From DASXAI01 sp963798445 (GTDB lineage Bacteria; Actinomycetota; Acidimicrobiia; Acidimicrobiales; Ilumatobacteraceae): a DNA stretch of 64,000 bases. The notes under the pieces were generated by a model. It was given only the letters and a program-made list of their open reading frames with translations. It was not told the DNA's origin and searched no databases. The stretch spans positions 248,001 through 312,000 of the forward strand of contig CAWCTH010000008.1 in NCBI GenBank assembly GCA_963798445.1, in the 5' to 3' direction. The stretch's first letter is position 1. Each line of letters starts with the position of its first letter. This document shows positions 44,046 through 53,051 of the stretch, one piece after another. Made by a program: the position numbers and the translations under genes.

Positions 44046-45070
44046 TGTTCGCAGTCGAGATCCCGTACTGGGGCCAGTCGATCCTGCGATCCCTCGGTGT
44101 GGCGGTGGCCGTGCTCATCCCCGCGGGCACTGCCGTCTACCTGTACCTCTTCAAGATGGTGAGCTTCATGCAGTCGCGCCTCGGCCCCATGGAGGCGGGA
44201 CCGTACGGATCGATGCAGCTCTTCGCCGAGGTGGGCAAGTTCCTCCAGAAGGAGGACCTCCACCCGGAGAACGCCGACCGCTTCATCTTCAAAGCGGCGA
44301 TCTTCGTGGTGTTCCTCACGGTGTTCCTGATCTATCTGGCCGTGCCGTTCGGGCCGTTCGCGGTCTTCGCCAACTACTCCACGGGCATCTTCTTCGCCCT
44401 CGCCGTGTCGTCGGTCTCCGTGCTGGGCATCCTCATGGCGGGCTGGTCATCGGCCAACAAGTACTCGCTCATGGGTGGTCTGCGCGCCGCCGGTCAGCTG
44501 ATCGCCTACGAGTTGCCGATGATCCTCGCCGTCATGGGCGTCGTGATCCAGGCCGGTACCCTGAACATGCAGGGCATCGTGGCCGCCCAGCACAACGGTG
44601 ACATCTTCGGCTGGGGTGGGATCGGCAACCCGTACGTCTTCACGCAGTTCGTGGCGCTGGTGATCTTCTTGATCGCGGCGCAGGCCGAGCTGACCCAAAC
44701 CCCCTTCGACATGCCCGTCGCCGAGTCCGAGCTCGTGGCCGGGTACATGACCGAGTACAGCGGCTTCCGGTTCCTGCTGTTCTTCATCGCCGAGTTCGCA
44801 TCGGCCGGCGCCTTCGCCGCCCTCGCCGCCACGCTGTACCTCGGCGGCTGGGCGCTGCCGGGTGTCCCCCTCGATGCCTCGTACATGAACATCATCGGCC
44901 CGCTCGTGCTGTTCACGAAGATGCTGGCGCTGATGGCGCTGATCTTCTTCGTCCGGTTCACGTACCCCCGCTTTCGCGAGGACCAGCTGCAGCGGTTCGC
45001 GTGGAAGTTCCTCATCCCCCTCGCCCTGATCAACATCATGGTGACGGCGTGTCTGAAGGTGGCGTTCTGA
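44045..45070 (+). CDS. nuoH: NADH-quinone oxidoreductase subunit H (set 2)
   Basis: A 341-residue NuoH paralogue. It has FMQSRLGPMEAGPYGSMQLF at the FERK-type loop, AELTQTPFDMPVAESELVAG and YSGFRFLLFFIAEF, with the acidic residues of the E-channel kept. In the first loop the usual arginine/lysine pair is replaced (KMVSFMQSRLGP). ATG overlaps the nuoD stop and the stop overlaps nuoI by one base. Confidence 0.94.
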   Translation: MFAVEIPYWGQSILRSLGVAVAVLIPAGTAVYLYLFKMVSFMQSRLGPMEAGPYGSMQLFAEVGKFLQKEDLHPENADRFIFKAAIFVVFLTVFLIYLAVPFGPFAVFANYSTGIFFALAVSSVSVLGILMAGWSSANKYSLMGGLRAAGQLIAYELPMILAVMGVVIQAGTLNMQGIVAAQHNGDIFGWGGIGNPYVFTQFVALVIFLIAAQAELTQTPFDMPVAESELVAGYMTEYSGFRFLLFFIAEFASAGAFAALAATLYLGGWALPGVPLDASYMNIIGPLVLFTKMLALMALIFFVRFTYPRFREDQLQRFAWKFLIPLALINIMVTACLKVAF

Positions 45071-45576
45071 TGGCGAAGCTCGTACCCGGTGTGCTGAAGG
45101 GCCTCGGTGTGACGTTCAAGGAGCTGGCCCACACCATGACGCCCAAGCGGATGGGCGGCGGCGCGGTCACCGTCCAGTACCCGCACGAGAAGGAGGCGCC
45201 GCCGCTGCGGGCCCGCGGTGTCATCGCCCTCCGCGAGGTCAACTGCACGGTGTGCATGCTGTGCGCTCGGTCGTGTCCCGACTGGTGCATCTACATCGAG
45301 GGTCACAAGGAGAAGGCACCGCCGCGCCGCGCCGGTGGCAAGCCGCGAACCGTCAGCGCCCTCGACCGCTTCGACATCGACTACGCCCTGTGCATGTACT
45401 GCGGCATCTGCGTCGAGGTCTGCCCCTTCGACGCCCTCTTCTGGAGCCCCGAGTACGAGTACTCAGAGCCCCGCATCGCCGACTTGCTCCACGACAAGGA
45501 CAAGCTCGGCGAGTGGATGGAAACCGTCCCTGAGGCGCCGGAGCTCGAGGCCGGCGCGGACAAGAAGAAGAAGTAG
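45070..45576 (+). CDS. nuoI: NADH-quinone oxidoreductase subunit I (set 2)
   Basis: A 168-residue protein with CTVCMLCARSCPDWC and CMYCGICVEVCPFDA for the two [4Fe-4S] clusters. The linker between the clusters contains a basic insert (GHKEKAPPRRAGGKPRTV). The tail ends in a run of lysines. In this set NuoI would be the electron entry point, because E, F and G are missing. Confidence 0.94.
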   Translation: MAKLVPGVLKGLGVTFKELAHTMTPKRMGGGAVTVQYPHEKEAPPLRARGVIALREVNCTVCMLCARSCPDWCIYIEGHKEKAPPRRAGGKPRTVSALDRFDIDYALCMYCGICVEVCPFDALFWSPEYEYSEPRIADLLHDKDKLGEWMETVPEAPELEAGADKKKK

Positions 45577-45580
45577 TCCC

Positions 45581-46096
45581 GTGCTGCTCGCCGCTCAGCA
45601 GAACGTCGCTGAACACATCGCCTTCGGCATCATCGCCTTCGGCATGATCGTCGGCGCCATCCGAGTGGTCACCACCTCCAACATCGTGCACGCGGCACTG
45701 TGGCTGGTGACGGTGCTGGGGGGTGCGGCGGCGCTCTACCTGTTGCTGGCGGCCGAGTTCGTGGCTGTCACCCAGATCCTGGTGTACATCGGTGCGGTCA
45801 CCGTGCTGTTCCTGTTCGGCACCATGCTCACCCGCGCCCGCATCGGCCGTGAGGGCGGCCTGGACAACCCGTACCGCATCGTCGGCGTCATCGTGTCGCT
45901 CATGCTGGCCGGTGTCATCGGCTACGTCCTCATCGACGCCTTCGGTGACGAGCAGCTCCCGGCCGAGCCGGTCATCACCACCACGCAGCAGGTGAGCGAC
46001 TCGATCTTCGGCCCGTACCTGCTGCCGTTCTGGGCACTGTCGTTCGTCCTGCTCGCTGCGGTGGTGGGCGCCATCGTCCTGGCCAGGAAGGACTGA
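45581..46096 (+). CDS. nuoJ: NADH-quinone oxidoreductase subunit J (set 2)
   Basis: A 171-residue five-helix subunit with FVAVTQILVYIGAVTVLFLF as the functional third helix. GTG 45581 is the first start after the nuoI stop. It is followed by a 75-nt gap holding repeat copy B, the largest interruption inside this operon. Confidence 0.92.
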   Translation: MLLAAQQNVAEHIAFGIIAFGMIVGAIRVVTTSNIVHAALWLVTVLGGAAALYLLLAAEFVAVTQILVYIGAVTVLFLFGTMLTRARIGREGGLDNPYRIVGVIVSLMLAGVIGYVLIDAFGDEQLPAEPVITTTQQVSDSIFGPYLLPFWALSFVLLAAVVGAIVLARKD

Positions 46097-46107
46097 CGTG
46101 ATGATGC

Positions 46108-46157
46108 CTCGGCTTCGCCTCGGACTCGTCTCGCTCGGACAATCGGTGCTCGCTCGA
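46108..46157 (+). repeat. Dispersed 50-bp repeat, copy B, inside the nuo2 operon
   Basis: Begins CTCGGCTTCGCCTCGG, contains CGCTCGGACAA and ends GGTGCTCGCTCGA; near-identical to copy A at 40892-40940. It sits between nuoJ2 and nuoK2, where operon spacing elsewhere is 0-13 nt, so it looks inserted. It could fold and alter the balance between the upstream and downstream genes (inference). Confidence 0.6.
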
Positions 46158-46171
46158 GATGGTGGCGCTCC

Positions 46172-46471
46172 ATGTTGATCAACGAGTTCCTGCTGCTCGG
46201 TGCGGCGTTGTTCGCCATCGGCGTCTACGGCGTCATCGCCCGGCGCAACGGGATCATGGTCCTCATGTCGGTCGAGCTGATCCTCAACTCGGTGAACATC
46301 AACCTGCTCGCCTTCTCGATGCGCAACGGCGACGTGGCCGGTCAGGTCTTCGCGCTGTACGTCATCGCCATCGCCGCCGCCGAAGTCGGCGTCGGCTTGG
46401 CGCTGGTCCTGTTGATCTACCGCAACCGCCGCAGCATCGCCCTCGACGAGCTGTCCGAGATGAAGGGCTAG
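46172..46471 (+). CDS. nuoK: NADH-quinone oxidoreductase subunit K (set 2)
   Basis: A 99-residue three-helix subunit with the membrane glutamates in VLMSVELILNSVNINLLAF and IAAAEVGVGLALVLLIY. ATG 46172 fits the family length. It lies 12 nt before nuoL. Confidence 0.94.
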   Translation: MLINEFLLLGAALFAIGVYGVIARRNGIMVLMSVELILNSVNINLLAFSMRNGDVAGQVFALYVIAIAAAEVGVGLALVLLIYRNRRSIALDELSEMKG

Positions 46472-46483
46472 GGCGCCGGCACC

Positions 46484-48823
46484 ATGTGGTTCCTCGACAA
46501 CGCCTGGCTCATCCCGGTCGTCCCTGCGGTCTCGTTCTTCCTCATCATCTTCTTCGGCAAGCGCACGGCGCGCTGGACCAACGGCGGCAGCTACATCGGG
46601 ATCGCCGGCCTGCTCACGTCCCTCGTGCTGTCGATCGGCACCGCCTACCAGTGGATCCACCTGGTCGACGACACCGAGGGCAGCGAAGGCGCCCTGGCGG
46701 CGCTCGGGCACTCGGTGATCCCGCGGGCCGACGAGCACGTCCGGCCCTTCACCGAGCCGGTCATCCACTCGTGGACGTGGTGGCAGAGCGGTGGGGTGAA
46801 GTTCAGCATCGGCACCCACATCGACGGCTTGGCCGTGGCCCTGCTCCTGGTCGTCACCATCATCTCCACCCTCGTGCACGTCTACTCGTTGGAGTATGTG
46901 CGCGGCGATCGCCGCTTCACGCACTACTACGCCGCCCTTTCACTGTTCACCGCCGGGATGCTGAACCTGGTCGTGGCCGAGAACACCCTCCAGCTGCTGC
47001 TCGGCTGGGAGATCATGGGCCTGTGCTCGTTCATGCTGATCGGGCACTGGTGGGAGGAGAAGAAGAACTCCGACGCTGCGCTGAAGGCCTTCCTCACCAC
47101 CCGCACCGGTGACATCGGCCTGCTGATCGGCATCACGCTGACGTTCTGGGGCGCCGGCAGCTTCAGCATCGAGGACATCAACAAGTGGGCGCTGTCGGGG
47201 GACTGGACGCGCAGCCTCATCTTCTGGAGCGCGCTGGCGCTGCTCGTCGGCATCATCGGCAAGTCGGGCCAGTTCCCGCTGCACACCTGGCTCCCTGACG
47301 CCATGGCCGGGCCCACGCCGGTCTCCGCCCTCATCCACGCCGCCACCATGGTGGTGGCCGGCGTCTATCTCGGTGCCCGCCTGTATCCCGTGTTCTTCGA
47401 GGGCTTCAAGATCGGCGACGGTCCCCTCAACCCGATGGCCTTGATAGGTGGCATCACCATCATCATCGCCGCGGTGCTGGCGTTCGTTCAGGTGGACATC
47501 AAGAAGGTCCTCGCCTACTCCACGGTGAGCCAGCTCGGCTACATGGTGATGGGTCTCGGTGTGGGCGGCTGGACGGCGGCGGTGTTCCACATCTTCACCC
47601 ACGCCTTCTTCAAGGCCCTGCTGTTCCTGGGTGCCGGCTCCGTGAGCCATTCGGGTGCGCACCACTCCTTCGACATGAAGAAGGACATGGGCGGCCTGGC
47701 CCGCAAGATGCCCATCACGTTCGTGACGTTCCTCATAGGCAGCATCGCGCTCATGGGCATACCCATCGGCGCCGGCTTCTTCTCGAAGGACGAGATCATC
47801 GCCACCGCCGGGAACAACGGCTACACCGCGTTCATGGTGGTGGGCCTGGTCGGGGCCTTCCTCACCGCGGCGTACATGGTGCGCTGCATCTATCTCACGT
47901 TCCTCGGCACCTACCGCGGTGGCGACGAGGGCGCCCACGAGCACGCGCCCCTCCCGGAGCAGGTGCCCGCCATGGCCCTCGCCCACGGGGCCGAGCCGAT
48001 GGCCGAGGAGGCCGGCGGCACCTTCGTCATCGCCGAGGACGACCCCGACGCCCACGTGTCGGTCGGGGTGCTGGCCGACGAGATCCACCACGACGCCCAC
48101 GGCCTCGACGACCACGCCGGGGTGGCCGGCCACCAGGCGGCGATGGCTCACGGTGGCCACGACGAGCACGTCGAGCCGCACGAGTCGCCCCCGCTCATCA
48201 CGGTGCCTCTCATCATCCTGGCCTTCTTCTCGCTGACGGCCGGGTTCCTGAACAACGCCACCTCCATCCTCACCACGGAGAAGTTCACCGACTGGGTGGA
48301 GACCAGCCCGCTGGGAAGCACCTTCCCCGAGCTCGTGCACCCGCCCTTCCACTGGAGCGACGCGCTGCTGTCGATCGGCGTCGCCTTGCTGGGCGCGGTG
48401 CTCTGCTACTTCGCGTGCGTGGCCCTGTATCAGCGGTCGGCACTGGCCGGGCTCACCCGACGCAACAAGGCCGCCGCCGCTGGCTACGCCTTCTTGTGGA
48501 ACAAGTACTACCTCGATGCGCTCTACGAGAACGTCGTGGTGGCCGGCATCAAGGGCCCGCTGGCCCGGCTCGCCTACTGGTTCAACATGGCCGTGCTCGA
48601 CGGCGTAGTGAACGGCGTGGGTACCGGCGCCCGCCGGACCGGAACGGTTGCCTACGAGTTCGACCAGAAGGTGGTCGATGGCGTCGTGAACGGGAGCGGC
48701 ACGGCGGCGGAGGGCAGCGGTCAGGCCCTGCGGCCCGTGCAGTCGGGCAAGGTTCAGCAGTACGGCGCACTTCTCTTCGGGGCGGCTGCCATCGGCGCGC
48801 TCATCCTCGTGATCACCATCTAG
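46484..48823 (+). CDS. nuoL: NADH-quinone oxidoreductase subunit L (set 2), with His-rich insert
   Basis: An antiporter-like subunit of 779 residues, well above the usual 610-660. The core is normal: LLLGWEIMGLCSFMLIGHWW, KSGQFPLHTWLPDAMAGPTP, KKVLAYSTVSQLGYMVMG and FFSKDEIIATA. The extra length comes mainly from an acidic, histidine-rich loop at about 480-570, with roughly 13 His and many Asp/Glu, lying between late helices, and from a longer C-terminus with VVDGVVNG repeats before the last helix. Set 1 NuoL has only a short version of this loop. No frameshift here. Confidence 0.94.
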   Translation: MWFLDNAWLIPVVPAVSFFLIIFFGKRTARWTNGGSYIGIAGLLTSLVLSIGTAYQWIHLVDDTEGSEGALAALGHSVIPRADEHVRPFTEPVIHSWTWWQSGGVKFSIGTHIDGLAVALLLVVTIISTLVHVYSLEYVRGDRRFTHYYAALSLFTAGMLNLVVAENTLQLLLGWEIMGLCSFMLIGHWWEEKKNSDAALKAFLTTRTGDIGLLIGITLTFWGAGSFSIEDINKWALSGDWTRSLIFWSALALLVGIIGKSGQFPLHTWLPDAMAGPTPVSALIHAATMVVAGVYLGARLYPVFFEGFKIGDGPLNPMALIGGITIIIAAVLAFVQVDIKKVLAYSTVSQLGYMVMGLGVGGWTAAVFHIFTHAFFKALLFLGAGSVSHSGAHHSFDMKKDMGGLARKMPITFVTFLIGSIALMGIPIGAGFFSKDEIIATAGNNGYTAFMVVGLVGAFLTAAYMVRCIYLTFLGTYRGGDEGAHEHAPLPEQVPAMALAHGAEPMAEEAGGTFVIAEDDPDAHVSVGVLADEIHHDAHGLDDHAGVAGHQAAMAHGGHDEHVEPHESPPLITVPLIILAFFSLTAGFLNNATSILTTEKFTDWVETSPLGSTFPELVHPPFHWSDALLSIGVALLGAVLCYFACVALYQRSALAGLTRRNKAAAAGYAFLWNKYYLDALYENVVVAGIKGPLARLAYWFNMAVLDGVVNGVGTGARRTGTVAYEFDQKVVDGVVNGSGTAAEGSGQALRPVQSGKVQQYGALLFGAAAIGALILVITI

Positions 48824-48830
48824 GAGTGGG

Positions 48831-50363
48831 ATGAATTTCACCGACCACAATTGGCTGCTGAGCGCCGGGGTGTTCACCCCGCTCGTCGGTGTCGCCGTCC
48901 TGCTGTTCCTGCCGCGCACGCAGGAGCTGTGGCTGAAGATCGTCGCCCTCGTCACGAGCGTCGTCGCCCTGGGCTTCGGCATCGCCACGCTGGTGGTGTT
49001 CGACTACGACCAGGCGGGCACGCTGCAGCTCTACAAGAACACGGCGTGGATCGACGTGATCCACAGTCGCTACATCGTGGGCATCGACGGCATCAGTCTG
49101 CCCCTGTACCTCCTGTCCATGGTGATCGTGGTCCTGTGCATCATCTACTCATGGGACCACATCCCCGACCCTGGCAACCCCAAGGCGTTCTTCATCCTCA
49201 TCCTCATCCTCGCCGTCGGGATGAACGGCACGTTCGTGGCCCAGGACCTCATCCTGTTCTTCGTCTTCTTCGAACTGGTGCTGCTGCCGATGTACTTCCT
49301 GATCGGCGTGTGGGGCGGCGAGCAGCGGCAGTACGCCTCGATCAAGTTCTTCCTCTACACCCTGTTCGGTTCGGCGTTGATGCTGCTGGCCTTCCTGGCG
49401 CTGTTCTTCCAGACCGGTGCCGAGAGCTTCTCGATGGCCTACATCGCCGAGCACACCAGCACCATCGTGCACTCGACGCAGCTCTGGATCTTTGCCGGGT
49501 TGTTCATCGGGTTCGCCGTCAAAGTGCCCATGTTCCCGTTCCACACGTGGCTCCCTGACGCCCACACCCAGGCGCCCACGGTGGGCTCGGTCATCCTGGC
49601 CGCCATCCTGCTGAAGCTGGGTACCTACGGCTTCATCCGCATCGCCATCCCCATCCTTCCGGATGCCGCCATCAGCTGGGCGCCGTGGATCGGTGGCTTG
49701 GCCGTCATCGGCATCATCTACGGCGCGCTGTGCTGCCTCGCGCAGACCGACATGAAACGTCTCATCGCGTTCTCGTCGGTGTCGCACATGGGGTTCGTGA
49801 TGCTGGGCATCGCCACGCTCACCACCATCGGTCTCAACGCCGCCATCTTCGGCATGGTGGCCCACGGTCTCATCACCGGCATGCTGTTCTTCGTCGCCGG
49901 CTCGGTGAAGGAGCGCTACCACACCCTCGAGATCCGTCAGCTCGGTGGCCTGCTGAAGGTGATGCCGCGCCTCGGCTGGGTCATGGGCTTCTGCGCCATG
50001 GCGTCGCTCGGTTTGCCCGGCTTGGCCGGGTTCTGGGGTGAGTTTCCCGCCATCCTGTCGGCCTACGACCCGGCCCAGGGACTGAAGACGGAGACCTTCC
50101 GCATCTTCATGGTGGTCGCCGCCGTCGGCACGGTGCTGGCGGCCGGGTACTTGCTGTGGCTCTACCAGCGGGCGTTCTTCGGCGACGAGTCGCGGTTCGT
50201 GCTCGACGCCGAGCACCACGGCCACGTTGCCGACATCCTGCCGCTGGAGTACGTGGCGTGGACGCCGCTGCTGATCGGCATCCTCGTCCTGGGCATCTAC
50301 CCCAACCTGTTGTTCCAGATGCTCGATCCGGCCGTGGGCGTGGCGTTGAGAGCCGTCGGATGA
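48831..50363 (+). CDS. nuoM: NADH-quinone oxidoreductase subunit M (set 2)
   Basis: A 510-residue antiporter-like subunit. Signatures are FFELVLLPMYFLIGVWGGEQ with the key glutamate, KVPMFPFHTWLPDAHTQAPT, and KRLIAFSSVSHMGFVMLG. ATG 48831 follows an AGGAGTGGG ribosome site. It lies 4 nt before nuoN. Confidence 0.95.
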   Translation: MNFTDHNWLLSAGVFTPLVGVAVLLFLPRTQELWLKIVALVTSVVALGFGIATLVVFDYDQAGTLQLYKNTAWIDVIHSRYIVGIDGISLPLYLLSMVIVVLCIIYSWDHIPDPGNPKAFFILILILAVGMNGTFVAQDLILFFVFFELVLLPMYFLIGVWGGEQRQYASIKFFLYTLFGSALMLLAFLALFFQTGAESFSMAYIAEHTSTIVHSTQLWIFAGLFIGFAVKVPMFPFHTWLPDAHTQAPTVGSVILAAILLKLGTYGFIRIAIPILPDAAISWAPWIGGLAVIGIIYGALCCLAQTDMKRLIAFSSVSHMGFVMLGIATLTTIGLNAAIFGMVAHGLITGMLFFVAGSVKERYHTLEIRQLGGLLKVMPRLGWVMGFCAMASLGLPGLAGFWGEFPAILSAYDPAQGLKTETFRIFMVVAAVGTVLAAGYLLWLYQRAFFGDESRFVLDAEHHGHVADILPLEYVAWTPLLIGILVLGIYPNLLFQMLDPAVGVALRAVG

Positions 50364-50367
50364 GGAC

Positions 50368-51873
50368 ATGATCGGCGTCCTCGCTCAGACCTTCAACCAA
50401 CCGACGCTCGACTACCACGCGCTCGCGCCCGAGATCATCCTCGGCTGCGTGGTCGTACTGGTGCTCGTCGTCGACCTGTTCGTCGACGAGCAGCGGAAGT
50501 GGGCCATCTCGTCCATCGCCGGCATCGGCACGTTGCTGGCGTTCGTTCCCATCGTCACCCTCGCCCTGTCCGACGACGGGCCTCGCGTCATGTTCGGCGG
50601 CGGCTACGTCGTGGACGACTTCTCGCTGGTGATGAAGGCGCTGTTCCTGCTGTCCGCCTACGTCGTCATCCTGATGTCGACCAACTACATCGAAGACGGC
50701 GACTATCACCAGGGCGAGTACTACTTCCTGTTGCTGACGTCGGTGCTCGGCATGCTGATGATCAGTTCGAGCCGCGACCTCGTCAGCCTGTTCGTCGCCC
50801 TGGAGTTCCTGTCCATCCCCGCCTACATGCTCGCCGCCTGGCGCAAGCGCGACCTGAAGAGCAACGAAGCGGGCATGAAGTACTTCCTGCTGGGCGTGTT
50901 CGCCTCGGCGGTGATGCTCTACGGCATGTCGCTGCTCTACGGCATGGCCGGCACCACGCTGCTGACGGGCATCGAGTCGTACCTGGCGAAGGCGGGCAAC
51001 GAGCCCATCACCACGCTCGCCATCATGTTCATCGTGGTGGGCTTCGCCTTCAAGGTGTCGGCCGTGCCCTTCCACACCTGGGCGCCGGACACGTACCAGG
51101 GCGCACCGACACCGATCGCCGCGTTCCTCTCGGTGGCGTCGAAGGCGGCCGGCTTCGTGGCCCTGCTGGAGCTGGTGTTCGTCGCGTTCCCGGCGGCCAA
51201 GGACGTCTGGCAGCCCCTGTTCTGGGTGCTGGCCGCCCTCACGATGACCGTCGGGAACCTGGTGGCGTTGCGCCAGACGAACATCGTGCGGATGTTCGCC
51301 TACTCCTCGGTGGCCCAGGGCGGCTTCATCCTCATGCCGCTGGCCGTGGTGGGCAACAACGCCCAAGCCAAGGAAGACGCCCTCACCGCGGTGGTCACCT
51401 ACCTCATCATCTACGCCGCCATGAACCTCGGCGCCTTCGCCGTGATCATCGCCGTGTCCCGCAAGACGCGCTCCGGTGAGATCTCCAGCTACGGCGGCCT
51501 GTTCGACTACGCCCCCGGCCTGGCCGTGGCCATGGCGTTCTTCCTCTTCTCGCTGGCCGGCATCCCGCCGCTCGGCGGCTGGATCGCCAAGTTCGGGGTC
51601 TTCAGCTCGCTGCTGGCCGCCGGCGGCACGTGGGCCGTGATCCTGGCCGTGATCGGGGCCGCCAACTCGGTGATCGCGCTCTTCTACTACTCGGGCGTGG
51701 CCCGGGAGATGTTCATGAACCCGGTCCCCGATGGTGACGCCACACCCGTGCGAGTCCCGCAGGCCCTCGTCGCCGCCCTGGGCATCACCGCCGGCATCAC
51801 CCTGCTGGTGGGCGTGCTGCCGAACCTCGTGCTGCACTTCGGCGACCTCTCCACCTTCCTGCCCCAGGGTTAG
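50368..51873 (+). CDS. nuoN: NADH-quinone oxidoreductase subunit N (set 2)
   Basis: A 501-residue antiporter-like subunit with LFVALEFLSIPAYMLAAWRK, FKVSAVPFHTWAPDTYQGAP and VRMFAYSSVAQGGFILMP. Last subunit gene of the second cluster. Its TAG stop is in frame with the methyltransferase that follows, which has no standard start codon. Confidence 0.95.
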   Translation: MIGVLAQTFNQPTLDYHALAPEIILGCVVVLVLVVDLFVDEQRKWAISSIAGIGTLLAFVPIVTLALSDDGPRVMFGGGYVVDDFSLVMKALFLLSAYVVILMSTNYIEDGDYHQGEYYFLLLTSVLGMLMISSSRDLVSLFVALEFLSIPAYMLAAWRKRDLKSNEAGMKYFLLGVFASAVMLYGMSLLYGMAGTTLLTGIESYLAKAGNEPITTLAIMFIVVGFAFKVSAVPFHTWAPDTYQGAPTPIAAFLSVASKAAGFVALLELVFVAFPAAKDVWQPLFWVLAALTMTVGNLVALRQTNIVRMFAYSSVAQGGFILMPLAVVGNNAQAKEDALTAVVTYLIIYAAMNLGAFAVIIAVSRKTRSGEISSYGGLFDYAPGLAVAMAFFLFSLAGIPPLGGWIAKFGVFSSLLAAGGTWAVILAVIGAANSVIALFYYSGVAREMFMNPVPDGDATPVRVPQALVAALGITAGITLLVGVLPNLVLHFGDLSTFLPQG

Positions 51874-51885
51874 GTCCCGATCGCA

Positions 51886-53018
51886 CTGGAGGCACGGCTG
51901 GCCGAGCGGATCGCCCGCCACGGCCCGCTGCCCTACGAGGCGTTCGTCGACGCTGCCCTGTACGACCACGAGGACGGCTTCTACGCCAGCGGTGGCTCGG
52001 CCGGCCGGCGCGGCGATTTCCTGACCGCGCCCGAAGTCGGCCCGCTGTACGGCGCCGTGCTCGCGCGAGCGCTCGACGGTTGGTGGACCGAGCTGGGCCG
52101 TCCCGATCCGTTCGTGGTGGTCGAGGCCGGTGCCGGACCGGGCACCCTGGCCCGCAGCGTGCTGGCGGCGGGACCGGCGTGCCTGCCGGCATTGCGCTAC
52201 GTGCTCGTGGAGCGCTCCGCCGCGCTTCGAGCGCGTCACGCCGACGGCCTGCCTCTGGCCCCGCCGGCGGAGGCCTTCGCCGGCGCCGGAGGCGGCGACG
52301 ACGACGATGACGACCAAGCAGCGGGACCAGGGGCCACGGTCGGCATCGGGCCGCTGGCGGTCAGCCTGGGCGAGCTGCCGGCGGTGCGGTTCAGCGGCGT
52401 CGTGCTGGCCAACGAGCTGCTCGACAACCTGGCCTTCGGTCTGGTCGTGTGGGACGGCGGCTGGCGGGAGGCACGCGTCGGGCTGGACCGCGACGGCGCC
52501 TTCGTCGAGGTGCTGGTGCCCGTGAGCCGGCCACTGCCGGCGGGCGTGCCCGACGTGGCCGCGCTGGGCGCGCGCGCCCCGTGCAGCGCGCCGCCGCCGA
52601 CTGGTTGCGCAGCGCCCTCGAGCTGCTGGAGCGGGGCCGGGTGGTGGCCACCGACTACACGTCCGAGACGGCGTCGATGGCGTCCCGGCCGTGGCGGGAG
52701 TGGCTGCGTACCTACCGGGGCCACGATCGCGGGGAGCACCCGCTGCGGAGGCCGGGCTCTCAAGACATCACCTGCGATGTCGCCCTCGACCAGCTGGCCG
52801 CCGTGCAGGAGCCGGCCGCGGTGCGCTCGCAGGCCCAGTTCCTGGCCCTCCACGGCATCGACGAGCTGGTCGCCGAGGGCCGCCAGGCATGGACGCAGCG
52901 GGCCCACGTGTCCGACCTCGCCGCGCTCCGGGCCCGCAGCCGGGTGCGCGAAGCCGAGGCCCTCACGGACCCAGGTGGCCTCGGCCGCTTCACGGTGGTC
53001 GAATGGGTCCGCCGATAG
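51886..53018 (+). CDS. MidA/NDUFAF7-family methyltransferase, frameshifted, non-standard start
   Basis: The frame after nuoN2 reads LAERIARHGPLPYEAFVDAA and FYASGGSAGRRGDFLTAPEV, then VVEAGAGPGTLARSVLAAG (SAM site) and LANELLDNLAF, the hallmarks of the MidA family. Its eukaryotic member NDUFAF7 methylates an arginine of the NuoD-type subunit and is needed for complex I assembly. No ATG, GTG or TTG occurs between the nuoN stop and 52057; CTG 51886 is my tentative start. Near 52580 the frame breaks in GCGCGCCCCGTG and resumes one base off with VQRAAADWLRSALELLERGR to 53018. The repaired length is about 377 residues. Confidence 0.78.
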
Positions 53019-53051
53019 TGTGACCGCAGTCTTCCACCGGGGGTACTGAGC

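Noticed and set aside
46940..48988. A 682-residue minus-strand frame across nuoL2
   Set aside because: Antisense shadow; His/Glu-rich composition mirrors the sense strand and no domain is seen.
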